From: UBA2589 sp038120095
GTDB lineage: Bacteria > Gemmatimonadota > Gemmatimonadetes > Longimicrobiales > Gaopeijiaceae
Direction of reading: 5' to 3'
Assembly: GCA_038120095.1 (NCBI GenBank)
Contig: JAYOKZ010000009.1
Location: 15,932 to 79,931, forward strand
Length of the DNA stretch: 64,000 nucleotides
Part shown: piece by piece, positions 52,634 through 62,543 of the stretch
How positions within the stretch are numbered: position 1 is the stretch's first letter
Layout: each line of letters opens with the position of its first letter
Made by a program: the position numbers and the translations under genes
Notes under the pieces: generated by a model
What the model saw: the letters and a program-made list of their open reading frames with translations, nothing else
Told to the model about the DNA's origin: nothing
The model's database searches: none

Positions 52634-53965
52634 ATGTCCCACCCCCGCCATGCTCGATCCCGCTTCGCAGACCGTCGGCGCCGAGTCAGCCCGATGCTGG
52701 GGATCTCGACACTCCTCGCGATCACGCTCGCGACACCCCCGAGCCTCCGATCGCAGGAACTTCCGTCCGCAGCTCCAGAGGACGTGGGCATGTCTTCGGA
52801 GCGACTTGGACGCCTGACGGACGCTTTGCAACAGTATGTCGAAGAGGGTCGGATCCCCGGTGCGGTCGCGATGGTCCTCAGAGACGGTCGCGTCGTCTAT
52901 CACGAGGCGGTCGGGAACCGCGACATCGAGGCAGGAGCACCCATGCGGGGCGACGCAATCTTCCGAATCGCCTCGCAGACAAAAGCCCTCGTAAGTGTTG
53001 CCATCATGATGCTTCAGGAGGACGGCGCCCTGCTCATTTCGGACCGGGTCTCCCGACACCTTCCGTCGTTCGAGACGACCACAGTAGCGGAGGTGACCGA
53101 CGAAGGCTTCGATGTCGTTCCTGCAGAACGGCCGATCACCATCCGGGACCTTCTGACGCATACAGCCGGCGTCGGCTACGGTAGCGGACCAGGGGCCTCC
53201 GCCTGGCGCGAAGCGGAGATCACGGGCTGGTACTTCGCGCACCGGGAAGAGCCGGTCAGGCAGACGATCGACCGCATGCCGAGCCTTCCCTTTCAGGCAC
53301 AGCCCGGGGCTCGCTTCGTGTACGGCTACAGCACGGACATTCTCGGCGCCGTCGTGGAGGCGGCATCCGGGCTCAGCCTGCGGGACTTTCTCCAGGAACG
53401 TCTCCTCGACCCGCTGGCCATGCACGACACGTATTTCTATCTCCCTTCCGGCAAGGCCGGGCGGCTGGCGACCGTCTACAATCTGACCGATGAGCTGACT
53501 CGAGCGCCGACGGGACCGGGCATGACCACTCAGGGCGAGTACGTATCCGGGCCGAGAGTCAGCTATTCCGGTGGCGCCGGGCTGGTGTCCACGGCTCGTG
53601 ACTATGGCCGTTTTCTGCAGATGCTCCTCGACGGTGGGGAACTCGAAGGCGTACGAATCCTCTCACCTTCGAGCGTCGCACTCATGACCCAGAATCACAT
53701 TGGTGACCTGTACGGAGGGCCCGGCATGGGCTTCGGGCTCGGGTTCTCCGTTCGACTCGATGTCGGGGCCGCCGGCGTTCCGGGGTCCGAGGGTGAATTC
53801 GGATGGGGCGGTGCCTATCACTCGACGTACTGGGTTGATCCCCAAGAAGACCTGGTGGTGCTCTACTTCACCCAGGTCATCCCCGCGACCGGCCTCGACG
53901 ATCACGCTCGGCTGCGCGCCCTCGTGTATTCGTCGATCCTCGAGCCGACTCACGACGCAAGGTGA
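52634..53965 (+). CDS. Secreted serine hydrolase (class C beta-lactamase / esterase EstB-like)
   Basis: 443 aa. Signal peptide at about 10-38 (SPMLGISTLLAITLATPPSLRSQ). Serine beta-lactamase fold: SxxK nucleophile motif IASQTKALV (Ser near 114), tyrosine motif VYGYST near 230 (YxS in place of YxN), and a C-terminal WGGAYHS near 395 at the KTG/HxG position. Such proteins act as esterases, D-aminopeptidases or penicillin-binding-like enzymes; true lactamase activity is unlikely. ATG at 52634 with GGAG upstream. Stands alone, divergent from the GH109-galK pair. Confidence 0.88.
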   Translation: MSHPRHARSRFADRRRRVSPMLGISTLLAITLATPPSLRSQELPSAAPEDVGMSSERLGRLTDALQQYVEEGRIPGAVAMVLRDGRVVYHEAVGNRDIEAGAPMRGDAIFRIASQTKALVSVAIMMLQEDGALLISDRVSRHLPSFETTTVAEVTDEGFDVVPAERPITIRDLLTHTAGVGYGSGPGASAWREAEITGWYFAHREEPVRQTIDRMPSLPFQAQPGARFVYGYSTDILGAVVEAASGLSLRDFLQERLLDPLAMHDTYFYLPSGKAGRLATVYNLTDELTRAPTGPGMTTQGEYVSGPRVSYSGGAGLVSTARDYGRFLQMLLDGGELEGVRILSPSSVALMTQNHIGDLYGGPGMGFGLGFSVRLDVGAAGVPGSEGEFGWGGAYHSTYWVDPQEDLVVLYFTQVIPATGLDDHARLRALVYSSILEPTHDAR

Positions 53966-54200
53966 CGGCACACCCGGGCCCCGGGGCGCATTGTCTGGTC
54001 GTCCCATGTCTGCGAGGGGCACACATGGCGTCGGACGGATGCGTTTGAGCGGCGCGCCGCGGTGAGCGCTTCCTCACATCGATCGAAGGCAACCCGACCG
54101 TACCGTCCTGCCGGTCGTTCAGGGATCGACTTGTGGCCGGATGGCTCATCCTTGAACTTCGATCGCCCGGACGGTTCCCCCGCACGTGACCGAGGTAGCG

Positions 54201-54464
54201 ATGATGCTCGACGATTCCGTGATGCGGCGCAGTGACGCGCTGCGGCAGATGATGGGATTCGCCCGAGCCATTCTCGAAGACGATGACGTGTCGCTGGGGG
54301 AAGCCTCGGGCTTGCGTGCCTGGATCGAGTCGAACCCCAACGTGCACGGTCTTCCTCAAGTCGAAGAGCTCGTGGGTATCCTGCGAAACGTGCTCGCGGA
54401 CGGAAAGATTTCGGACCGCGAGAAGGATCAGCTTCGAGACGTGCTCACCCGCTTTGGCGGCTGA
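54201..54464 (+). CDS. Small helical TerB-like protein
   Basis: 87 aa. Two helical repeats of the pattern (D/E)DDVSLGEASGLRAWIESNP and LADGKISDREKDQLRDVLTRF, as in the TerB-like region found in front of BRCT domains in some bacterial proteins; here it stands alone. ATG at 54201 with GAGG eight bases upstream is preferred over the GTG at 54186. It lies 23 bp upstream of the permease gene, so may be co-transcribed with it. Function unknown. Confidence 0.65.
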   Translation: MMLDDSVMRRSDALRQMMGFARAILEDDDVSLGEASGLRAWIESNPNVHGLPQVEELVGILRNVLADGKISDREKDQLRDVLTRFGG

Positions 54465-54487
54465 CTGGCACATCCCCGCCCGATCTC

Positions 54488-56788
54488 GTGACCGAAACCT
54501 CCTCCGTGGGCGGAACTCAGGCTGGTCAGCCGACGTTCGCTCGAAATCTGGGCCTGTTCGACGCGACCATGATCGGCGTCGGTGCGATGATCGGTGCAGG
54601 CATCTTCGTGCTCACTGGAATCGCGGCAGGAGAGTCCGGCCCGGCTTCGATCCTCGCCTTCGCTCTGAACGGGGCCGTCACCCTCCTCACCGCCTTCGCC
54701 TATGCCGAACTCGCCGCCGCGATCCCGGAATCAGGCGGCGGATACGCCTATGTGCGCCGTGCCTTCCCCGGGGCCCTGGGCTTCACCGCGGGTTGGATGC
54801 TCTGGTTCGCGTACACGGTCGCGTGCTCTCTCTATGCCCTGGGGTTCGCCGGATACTTCTGGGAATTCTTCCTCAAGTACACGCCGGGGCTGCCAGAGGT
54901 CGTCTTCAGGGTCGTCGGGGAGCACGGCGCCGGCCTGATCGTCACCTTCGTGATCGGCGTGACGTTCGTTCGATTGAACGCGCGGGGTACGGAAGTGACG
55001 GGCATGGCAGAGAACGTGCTCACGGTGGCCAAGCTGATCATCCTCGGGATCTTCATCGCGTACGGCCTCAAGGCGGTCGGAGCCGCACCTTCCGGCCAGG
55101 TCACGGAAGCGTTCAACCCATTCTTCCCACGAGGCATGGGAGGCGTGATCGTCGCCATGGGCCTGACGTTCATCGCGTTCGAGGGATATGACCTGATCGC
55201 CACTGTGGCCGAGGAGATCAAGGACCCCGAGCGGACCATCCCGCGGGCGACATTCATCTCGCTCGGCATCACGGTGGTCATGTACCTCCTGATCCTTTTC
55301 GTCTCTCTGGCCGCCGTGCAGCCACCCGGCGGCGAATCTTCCTGGCAATTCCTCGGCCAGTATGGAGAGACGGCGATCGTTCGCGCCGCTGAAGGCTTTA
55401 TGCCGGCGTTCGGGGTCGCGGTCATCGTCTTCGGCGGACTGCTGTCGACGATGTCCGCCCTGAACGCCACGATCCTGGCCTCATCCCGAGTCGCCTTCTC
55501 GATGGGCCGCGATCGGTGGCTCCCAGAGGCGGTCGCCACGATCCATCCTGAGCGACGGACACCCCACGTGGCCATCGGCGTCACGGGTGCGATCCTCATT
55601 GCGATGGCGCTGACGCTGCCGATCGAGGCGGTTGGGAGCGCCGCGAGCCTGATCTTCCTGCTGACCTTCGCGCTCGTGAACCTCTCGGTGATCGTGCTGC
55701 GCCGGAAGGAGCCGGACCTGCCGCGCCGCTACCGGGTGCCGCTCTACCCGCTGGTTCCCGCCCTCGGCGTGATCCTCAATGTCTTTCTGGCCCTGTACCA
55801 GTTCACCTTCCAGCCCCTCGCGTGGTACGTCACCGGCGGCTGGATTCTGGCAGGCCTGCTCCTCTACTACGGATACTTCCGGGGGAAGGCCGCTGTCGGG
55901 CAGCCCGAGGTGCTCGAGGTTCCTGCGACGACCCCGACCCGTTCCGAGGGTGCGGTTGTCGTTCCGCTTCACAACCCCGACCACGTGGAAACCCTCCTGG
56001 GCTACGCGGCCCCGCTCGCAAGGGCCTCGGATCGCTCCCTCCTCGCCTTCTCCGTTGTGGAGGTGCCGCCCCAGCTCCCGATCCAGGAGGGGGTCCGCTT
56101 CCAGCACCACCGGGAAGGTCTTCTGCGACAGGCACGGGACTATGTGCCCGATGGCCCGCTTGCCGTTGATACGGATCTCGTCATCGCCCACAGGGCGTCA
56201 GACGGTATCCTGGCCGGCGCCCGCCGATTCAAGGCCGACTGCCTGGTGATGGGTTGGAAGGGTCATACCGACACGCGCGACCGGATCTTCGGAGAGGTGG
56301 CCGACCAGGTCATTCGGCAGTCTCCTTGTGACCTCGCACTCCTGAAAGTGTCCGGGCGCGGAAGGCCCAAACGCTGCCTGTTTCCGACTGCAGGGGGTGT
56401 GCATGCGAAGCTGGCGGCCGAGATGCTGCAGGTCCTGGCACCCGCCTTCGGAATGGAGGTGACGGCATGCTACGTCGTGCCACCGAACGCGACGGACGAG
56501 ATGCGGCGGCGGGCCAACGATCAGATCTCCCGGACCCTGGCCTCGATCCCGGGCACGTTTCCCGTCGAGCGCAAAATCATCGAAGCCGGATCGGTCGCCG
56601 GAGGGATCACTCTGGAGAGCCGCGCGTACGATCTCGTCATTCTCGGGGCCGCACGGGAGCCCTTCCTGCAGCAGGTGATGTTCGGTGAAATACCCGAGAA
56701 GGTAGCCCGGTTTTCACCGGCCTCCGTGCTGGTGGTGAAGCGTTACGAGGGCCATGTGCGTTCGTGGCTCAAGCGCACGCTCGGCTGA
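54488..56788 (+). CDS. APC-family amino-acid permease fused to two universal-stress-protein domains
   Basis: 766 aa, GTG start. Residues about 20-465 form an APC permease of 12 helices (GVGAMIGAGIFVLTGIAAG is the helix 1 signature). Residues about 480-625 and 625-755 are two USP-type alpha/beta domains (VVVPLHNPDHVETLLGYAAPLA; LVMGWKGHT; later LVILGAAREPFLQQVMFGEIPEKVARFSPASVLVV, split by turns). The second domain retains the G-2x-G-9x-G-like nucleotide-binding end. Fusions of this type couple transport to ATP/AMP sensing or stress. Substrate probably a cationic or neutral amino acid. Confidence 0.9.
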   Translation: MTETSSVGGTQAGQPTFARNLGLFDATMIGVGAMIGAGIFVLTGIAAGESGPASILAFALNGAVTLLTAFAYAELAAAIPESGGGYAYVRRAFPGALGFTAGWMLWFAYTVACSLYALGFAGYFWEFFLKYTPGLPEVVFRVVGEHGAGLIVTFVIGVTFVRLNARGTEVTGMAENVLTVAKLIILGIFIAYGLKAVGAAPSGQVTEAFNPFFPRGMGGVIVAMGLTFIAFEGYDLIATVAEEIKDPERTIPRATFISLGITVVMYLLILFVSLAAVQPPGGESSWQFLGQYGETAIVRAAEGFMPAFGVAVIVFGGLLSTMSALNATILASSRVAFSMGRDRWLPEAVATIHPERRTPHVAIGVTGAILIAMALTLPIEAVGSAASLIFLLTFALVNLSVIVLRRKEPDLPRRYRVPLYPLVPALGVILNVFLALYQFTFQPLAWYVTGGWILAGLLLYYGYFRGKAAVGQPEVLEVPATTPTRSEGAVVVPLHNPDHVETLLGYAAPLARASDRSLLAFSVVEVPPQLPIQEGVRFQHHREGLLRQARDYVPDGPLAVDTDLVIAHRASDGILAGARRFKADCLVMGWKGHTDTRDRIFGEVADQVIRQSPCDLALLKVSGRGRPKRCLFPTAGGVHAKLAAEMLQVLAPAFGMEVTACYVVPPNATDEMRRRANDQISRTLASIPGTFPVERKIIEAGSVAGGITLESRAYDLVILGAAREPFLQQVMFGEIPEKVARFSPASVLVVKRYEGHVRSWLKRTLG

Positions 56789-56795
56789 GGGTCGC

Positions 56796-57080
56796 TCAGT
56801 CGGTCAACAGCCTGGGAGGTTTTCGAGAGTCCCGCACGCCCAGTGCAACCCCCGTGCCGACGCCCGCACCCAGCGCAATGGCGGTCCCGGCGCCCACGAT
56901 GGGAAGTACCGCGACAAGAGGCGCAGCGACGACCGTGGCCCCAACGCCGGCCCACAGGCCCAGCATCGGCTTGTCGACGATCGACGTGTACCTCAGCCTC
57001 TGACCAACGAAATGCCGGCACTGAATGTGACCGAAGACGCCGGAAGCGCCCGCGATCCCCGCCGCAAGCAAAGCGAGCAT
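56796..57080 (-). CDS. Small membrane protein of unknown function
   Basis: 94 aa. Two or three hydrophobic segments: about 1-17 (LALLAAGIAGASGVFG), 40-62 and 63-83 (glycine/alanine-rich). A basic stretch (CRHFVGQRLRYTSIVDKP) lies between the first and second. A Gly-zipper-like run (GAGTAIALGAGVGTGVALG) ends before a short polar tail. No family recognised. It is convergent with the APC-USP gene, 7 bp from its stop, and same-direction with SulP. Confidence 0.6.
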   Translation of the reverse strand: MLALLAAGIAGASGVFGHIQCRHFVGQRLRYTSIVDKPMLGLWAGVGATVVAAPLVAVLPIVGAGTAIALGAGVGTGVALGVRDSRKPPRLLTD

Positions 57081-57167
57081 GATGTCTCCAAAGGTGGCTG
57101 GTACACGGTCGGGTCGCAGTTCTGCCGGGCCCGCTCAGGCACCAGCTTTCACACGCGACCCTCAACA

Positions 57168-58706
57168 CTACGAGTCCACAGGCGGCGGGGTTCCGGAAGC
57201 GATCTCCAGGCCGACGGAGATCAGGATGCGCCGCGCATGAGCGGGCACGTCTGACACTGTCATTTCAATCCGAGCCCGTCGCGCATGTTCGACCATCTCG
57301 CTCAAGACCTTCGCGCCAGACAGATCGATCCGCCCCAGACCGGAGCAACGGAGCACGACGCGCTGCACATCCTCCTCGTCTGCCAGCTGCTGGAACAGAG
57401 CATCTTCCAGTGCGGCAGCGGATCCGAACCAGAGAACACCCGATACATCGACGGTGAGCGTCTCCCCCTCTCTGGTGGACACCACCGACGGGGTCAGCTC
57501 CCGCCACAGGTGGACGGCTGCGGAGAGTGCGATGCCGAGCAGGATCGCCCGGTCGATGTGGGGAGCCATCGTCAGGGTCGCGACGAATGTACCCGACGCG
57601 ACCGCGGCCTGTGCAGGTGAAACACGCCAGATCCGCAGGATGTCCTGCGGCCGTATCAGCTTCCAGATGGCCGTGATGACGATCCCGGACAGGACGGCTC
57701 GGGGGAGCGCTGTCAGAACCGGAGCAAACGGGAGGAAGCCGAGGACGGCCACACCCGTCACCAGCCCCGACCACCGACTCTGAGCCCCGGCAAGGCGATT
57801 GAGGCTGGTTCGGGAAAGCGAACCGCCGACCGGCAATCCGGCCATCATGCCGGCCACGACATTCGCCATCCCCTTGGAGAGAAACTCACGGTCAGCATCC
57901 CAGTGCTGGCGATCTTCCGAAGCGAAGACCCTCGCGATGGACACCCCTTCTGCAAATCCGATGACGGAGATGACCAGTCCGGGCAATACCAGTGCCGGAA
58001 GCATCTCCCACGGGAGGTCGACCGTCAGAGGTGGAAGACCCGACGGGATATCCCCGACCGTATTCCCGGCGTACCCCGTGATCAGCGAAAAGCCGAGTCC
58101 ACAGGTTGCCGCGATCAGCACGCCCGGCACGAGCGGGTGAATGCGGGCGGCCCCCACAATGGTGGCGAAGGTGAAGACGGTCAGGCCAATCGAGACCGCT
58201 TCCCACTCACCCGGATGGGTGAGAGCGTACAGCGCCCGGGGCAGAACACTAAGATCCCCGGGGGCAGAACCACCGAGCGCTCCAGGCACCTGGGAGGAGA
58301 AAATCAGAATGGCCGCCGCCGACAGGAACCCTGTCATCATCGAGTGCGACATCAGGTAGACGAGCCAACCCGCCTTCAACAGCCCGACGAGCAGTCGTGC
58401 CACACCGACAATGAGCGCGAGAAGCGCCGCGAGCCTCGCATACTCCTCGGTTCCCACCGGGGCCAGCGGCGTCAAGGCTCCCAGCGTCAGCAGTCCCGTG
58501 AGTGCGACCGGGCCCGTCTGCATGTAGGGAGACGACGCGAGGAACGCCGCAGCGATGAGTGGCAGCCCCGCCGCATACAGTCCATGATGGGGGGGAAGCC
58601 CGGCGAGCTCGGCGTACGCCATCGACTGCGGGATCAGAACGAGCGCAACGCTGAAGCCGGCGATGACGTCCGCTCGGGACAAGGCGCTCGGCGGAGTCGA
58701 CCTCAT
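57168..58706 (-). CDS. SulP family anion permease with STAS domain
   Basis: 512 aa. Membrane domain of about 12-14 helices with SulP signatures (IPQSMAYAELAGLPPHHGLYAAG near 25-45; GSLSRTSLNRLAGAQSRWSGLV). Cytoplasmic STAS domain at about 405-505 (LTVDVSGVLWFGSAAALEDALF; IDLSGAKVLSEM). SulP proteins move sulfate or other anions. The start at 58706 overlaps the TorD-like gene stop (ATGA), so it is the last gene of the molybdoenzyme operon; this suggests that it handles the enzyme's anionic substrate or product. Confidence 0.9.
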   Translation of the reverse strand: MRSTPPSALSRADVIAGFSVALVLIPQSMAYAELAGLPPHHGLYAAGLPLIAAAFLASSPYMQTGPVALTGLLTLGALTPLAPVGTEEYARLAALLALIVGVARLLVGLLKAGWLVYLMSHSMMTGFLSAAAILIFSSQVPGALGGSAPGDLSVLPRALYALTHPGEWEAVSIGLTVFTFATIVGAARIHPLVPGVLIAATCGLGFSLITGYAGNTVGDIPSGLPPLTVDLPWEMLPALVLPGLVISVIGFAEGVSIARVFASEDRQHWDADREFLSKGMANVVAGMMAGLPVGGSLSRTSLNRLAGAQSRWSGLVTGVAVLGFLPFAPVLTALPRAVLSGIVITAIWKLIRPQDILRIWRVSPAQAAVASGTFVATLTMAPHIDRAILLGIALSAAVHLWRELTPSVVSTREGETLTVDVSGVLWFGSAAALEDALFQQLADEEDVQRVVLRCSGLGRIDLSGAKVLSEMVEHARRARIEMTVSDVPAHARRILISVGLEIASGTPPPVDS

Positions 58707-59629
58707 GCAATACCCGCCGCGATCAGTTCCTCGCACAACGATCCGGTCTTCCGAGCTCGTTCGGCCAGAAAACGGGCTGATTCACCGAGCCACGGCGCCC
58801 GCAGTTCATGGTCTGCTGCCTGACGACGGGCCGCATCCGACAGAGCTCCAAGGGTCTGCTCCGGATCCTGAGCGAGCAGGTGCTCCAGCGCGTACCGACG
58901 CTCACCAGCCCGAAGCCCGAGGTCCAGCCTCCTCGCCATGGCTGCGAGATCGGCCCGCGTCACGATGATCCCGCTGCGAACGGGCGCCAGAAGGCCGTCC
59001 AGGAAGGGCGCGGTCCCCTCCGTTCGAGGATCCGGCAGGGGGGGAGCGTCACGAAGATGCTGCAGATCGCTGGACGGGCTCCCGAATGCCCGGTACTCCG
59101 CAGCCAGGACCTCATACAGCATCGAGGCCCACGCAGCGTAGGTCCCTGATGCCAGGTCCTGCATCCGCTCCAGCCAGGCGAAGACCCAGGGCGCCAGATG
59201 CTCGCTCAGCAGAGCGCCGGCCGCCTCACCCGCGAGGATCGATTCGGCGTCGACCGGACCGGCTCCGACCCGATCCCCCCCCCTGTCGTCCCCCTCGAGA
59301 GATTCGGGACGGGCTCGCTCCATGAGGGAAGCGTACAGCCCCAACAGAGCCGCGAGATGATCGGGCTCAGCCGGAGCGACGAGGCCGACAGCGTGCCAGA
59401 ACCCGGCAATCCGCTCCCGCGCGACTCCGCCCATCATACCTTCCGGCCCCAGGTACACCGATGCGTACGGATAGAGCTGAAACAGAAAGAGGTCGGAATA
59501 TCGAGGGGAGGTGGGGGCACACTCGAACCCGAGCGCTGCGCTGATGCTCCCGTGCCCGGGTCCGGGGGGCTCGGCCAGAACGGCCAGCCCCCGGATGGCA
59601 TCGATCGGCGCCGATGGCGCGTCAGCCAC
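58703..59629 (-). CDS. TorD-like molybdoenzyme chaperone
   Basis: 308 aa from a GTG at 59629, overlapping the end of the oxidoreductase gene by eight bases. All-helical in appearance, with the segment HLAPWVFAWLERMQDLASGTYAAWASML that resembles the H(S/L)xPW-type helix of TorD/DmsD chaperones, which insert molybdopterin and proofread assembly. Longer than typical TorD (about 200) because of an N-terminal extension and a C-terminal helical part (about 220-308). It sits between the molybdoenzyme and SulP genes, coupled to both. Confidence 0.78.
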   Translation of the reverse strand: MADAPSAPIDAIRGLAVLAEPPGPGHGSISAALGFECAPTSPRYSDLFLFQLYPYASVYLGPEGMMGGVARERIAGFWHAVGLVAPAEPDHLAALLGLYASLMERARPESLEGDDRGGDRVGAGPVDAESILAGEAAGALLSEHLAPWVFAWLERMQDLASGTYAAWASMLYEVLAAEYRAFGSPSSDLQHLRDAPPLPDPRTEGTAPFLDGLLAPVRSGIIVTRADLAAMARRLDLGLRAGERRYALEHLLAQDPEQTLGALSDAARRQAADHELRAPWLGESARFLAERARKTGSLCEELIAAGIA

Positions 59630-62543
59630 CGACGGGCTCGGATTCCGGCAAAGCGTACGCCGCTCGTTCCGGGCGTACCGGACGCAGCATCCACCACGGT
59701 CTCCGGGTCCCATCCGGCGAGTAATGCGACGCCGACCGGGTCATCTCGAGCCACTTCTCGTAAACCGCGCGGGATTTTGCGGTGTCTACGGACACATCAC
59801 CGAATGCGTCGCCGGCCTCGGCAGGACGGATACGCACCGCCTGATGCCAGCAATGCATGCCCGAAATCGGATCTGGATGTACGGCGTGCGTGAGGTTTTG
59901 ATGAACACCGACATCGGTCCACCAGACGCGTAGCGTGTCCGGATCGGACGACTCGAACGGGCCTCCACCCTTGGTTCGGGTCAGCCCCCACTCCGACCCC
60001 TTCTGATCGAGCGCCACCGTCATCATGCCCAACCGCTGCCCCTCATGCCCTTCCGGTTTCCACCGGCCCATATGGTGGCTGCACGCAGCGACGCCCGGCC
60101 GGATTCCCTCGGTAATCCAAGCCTTCAGGACGAAGTGTCCGATGTCCGTCTCGACACGAACCAGATCACCGGTTCGGGCAATCCCGAGCCGCTCCGCATC
60201 GCGAGGGTGCAGCCAGAGCGGATTCGTGTGGGCGATCTCATCGAGCCACTTCGAGTTGGCACTTCGCGTATGGATCTGGACAGGCACTCGGAACGTCGTG
60301 ATCAGCGGCATCTGATCAGAGTCGAGGTTCTGTCGGTGGACGTGGCTCTTGATGTAGGTCGGCGTGGCGAGCTCGGGCCATCCCCACTCGTGCAGAGTAC
60401 GGGACCAGAACTCCAGCTTTCCACTCGGTGTCGGCCATCCCTTGAGAATTTCTCCGTCGACCCGAACTCCGACTCGCCGACGACCATCCTCGTCGGGGTC
60501 GATCTTGGTTCCTCCCGGAGCCTTCGGGCTGGGTGGCGCCGGTGCTGCGGAAAAGACCCGCCCGCCCTCGTCAACTCTGATATCGTCCAGTTCGCCATCG
60601 GGGACCGGCTGTTCGAACACACGGCCAACCTTGCTCGCCACCTCGAACGCTCCGAACCGCCGCATGTATTCGAGCGGGGTGATCCCCTCGGCCGCCGCAG
60701 CTTCCGGCAGCCCGGGTACGGAATGTTCGAACATCCATCCGTAGTACTCGTCGACCGTCATCTTCTCACCCGGCCGCTCCAACGACTCGAAGAATTGACG
60801 GATCCCCAACGAACCGTCGGGGTCGATGCGCCAGGTCAACTCGATCCAGAACTCATTTTCCTCCCAGACCTCGCCCGGGTTTACGTCGCGGGTATCCCGG
60901 ATCTCTTCCCCGAGGCGCTCTCGGGCCGCACGAAGCACGGGTTGTCTGAAGCCGATCCACTGCCCGTCGTACTGCTCGTACGACGTCAGGTCGTGACGCT
61001 CGGACGAGTGGCCCATCGGCAGGACGTAGTCGGCGAAGTAGGCGGTCTCGTTCCACGTCGGTGTCATCGCAATGTGCTGACCGATCCGCGCCTCGTCGGT
61101 CAGCATCTCGATCCAGCTGAAACCGTCCGGATTCGTCCATACCGGGTTGTACACCCGGGTGAAGTAGACGTCGACGAAGGCGTCCTGATCCTTCATCAGG
61201 TGCGGCATGAGGAAGGACATCTCCATCAACGCCAGCGGATATTCGTCCGGCCAGAGCACATCGTTCCAGCGCCGAGGATGCTGATGGGGCAAGCGCGGCG
61301 GCCGTGGCGTGAACTTGTTCCACGAATTCGGGAACGTCCCCCCCTCGGTTGCGATCGACCCGAGGAGCGCGCCGAGGAGCATCATCGTTCGGGCGACCTG
61401 CCAACCTCCCAGATTTCCCGATCCGGCACTCCTCCAATTGTAGGTGGCCAGTCGGCTCCCGGCTCCGGCGATCTCCTCCGCCATCGCCCGGAGAGCTTCC
61501 ACGTCGATGCCGGACTCTCCAGACGCATGTTCGAACGTGTACGTCGAATAGAGGCCGGTGAGTACCTCCTCGAAGCGTTCGAAGGATGCTCCGCCCTCCC
61601 CGTGGACAGCCTCCATGAAGTCCTGCCAGTTCCACCACCGCCTGACGAAGTCGCGGTCGTACAGCCTCTCCTGAATCATCCAGTTCGCAACCGCGAGGAA
61701 GATGGCCGGCTCGGAGCCAGGATAAGGAGAGAGCCAGTGATCGGCGTGGGTCGCCGTGTTCGAGAGTCGCGTGTCCAGAACGATGAGCTTCGCTCCGTTC
61801 TGCTTGCCTTCGATGATCCGCTGGGCGTGAGGATTGAAATAGTGGCCCGTCTCGAGGTGACTGCTCACGAGCAGAATCACCTTGGCGTTGGCATGGTCGG
61901 GACTCGGCCGATCCATGCCCATCCACCAGTGGTGGCCCGCCCTCGATCCACTCGAACACACGTTGGTGTGCGAGTTGTGCCCGTCGACTCCCCAGGCAGC
62001 AAGCATTCGGGTGGTGTAGCCATCTTCACCGGGACGACCGACGTGATACATCACCTGCTCGTGCCGTTCTTCTTCGATACATGCCCGGATTCGCCCCGCG
62101 ATGTCATCGAGTGCGTCATCCCACGAGACCTGTTCCCACTTCCCTTCTCCCCGCGCCCCGGCCCGACGCAGAGGGTACAGGATACGATCAGGATCGGTGA
62201 TCTGATTGATCGTCGCCGGGCCCTTCGCACAGTTCCGACCACGAGACCCGGGATGCTCCGGGTTCCCTTCGAATTTTCGCACCTGAAGCGTGTCCCGATC
62301 CACATACGCAAGAAGGCCGCATGCCGACTCGCAGTTGAAGCACGTGGTCGGCACGAGCATGTAGCGTTTTTCGACACGCTCCGGCCACGACTTCGAGTCG
62401 AGCTCCACCCAGTCGTTCCAGCGCTCTCGTGGTGGGAACGCGGCAAGGTGCACCCTGCTCGCCCCCGGATAGAACGTCTCGCCACGGGCTTCGACTTCGT
62501 CACGTGCCGCGGAGACACGGCGGTTCAGTTCGTCGATCGTCAT
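59622..62543 (-). CDS. Molybdopterin-dependent oxidoreductase, DMSO reductase family catalytic subunit
   Basis: 973 aa. N-terminal 4Fe-4S site Cys68, Cys71, Cys75 and a fourth Cys near 103 (GRNCAKG). Mo-bis-MGD domains follow. The likely molybdenum ligand is the Cys in HTNVCSSGSRAGHH near 195, as in PsrA/PhsA/Nap-type enzymes. The C-terminal dinucleotide-binding domain begins near 800 (PLWLHPRDAERLGIARTGDLVRVET). No Tat signal is visible, so it may face the cytoplasm. ATGA overlap with the FeS-NrfD gene, GTG overlap with the TorD-like gene. Candidate substrates: polysulfide, thiosulfate, tetrathionate, sulfite or arsenate; not decided by sequence alone. Confidence 0.92.
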   Translation of the reverse strand: MTIDELNRRVSAARDEVEARGETFYPGASRVHLAAFPPRERWNDWVELDSKSWPERVEKRYMLVPTTCFNCESACGLLAYVDRDTLQVRKFEGNPEHPGSRGRNCAKGPATINQITDPDRILYPLRRAGARGEGKWEQVSWDDALDDIAGRIRACIEEERHEQVMYHVGRPGEDGYTTRMLAAWGVDGHNSHTNVCSSGSRAGHHWWMGMDRPSPDHANAKVILLVSSHLETGHYFNPHAQRIIEGKQNGAKLIVLDTRLSNTATHADHWLSPYPGSEPAIFLAVANWMIQERLYDRDFVRRWWNWQDFMEAVHGEGGASFERFEEVLTGLYSTYTFEHASGESGIDVEALRAMAEEIAGAGSRLATYNWRSAGSGNLGGWQVARTMMLLGALLGSIATEGGTFPNSWNKFTPRPPRLPHQHPRRWNDVLWPDEYPLALMEMSFLMPHLMKDQDAFVDVYFTRVYNPVWTNPDGFSWIEMLTDEARIGQHIAMTPTWNETAYFADYVLPMGHSSERHDLTSYEQYDGQWIGFRQPVLRAARERLGEEIRDTRDVNPGEVWEENEFWIELTWRIDPDGSLGIRQFFESLERPGEKMTVDEYYGWMFEHSVPGLPEAAAAEGITPLEYMRRFGAFEVASKVGRVFEQPVPDGELDDIRVDEGGRVFSAAPAPPSPKAPGGTKIDPDEDGRRRVGVRVDGEILKGWPTPSGKLEFWSRTLHEWGWPELATPTYIKSHVHRQNLDSDQMPLITTFRVPVQIHTRSANSKWLDEIAHTNPLWLHPRDAERLGIARTGDLVRVETDIGHFVLKAWITEGIRPGVAACSHHMGRWKPEGHEGQRLGMMTVALDQKGSEWGLTRTKGGGPFESSDPDTLRVWWTDVGVHQNLTHAVHPDPISGMHCWHQAVRIRPAEAGDAFGDVSVDTAKSRAVYEKWLEMTRSASHYSPDGTRRPWWMLRPVRPERAAYALPESEPVGG

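Noticed and set aside
52634..53965. Calling the serine hydrolase an antibiotic-resistance beta-lactamase
   Set aside because: It has the general SxxK fold, but the YxN and KTG positions differ and there is no resistance context; an esterase or peptidase-like role is more likely.
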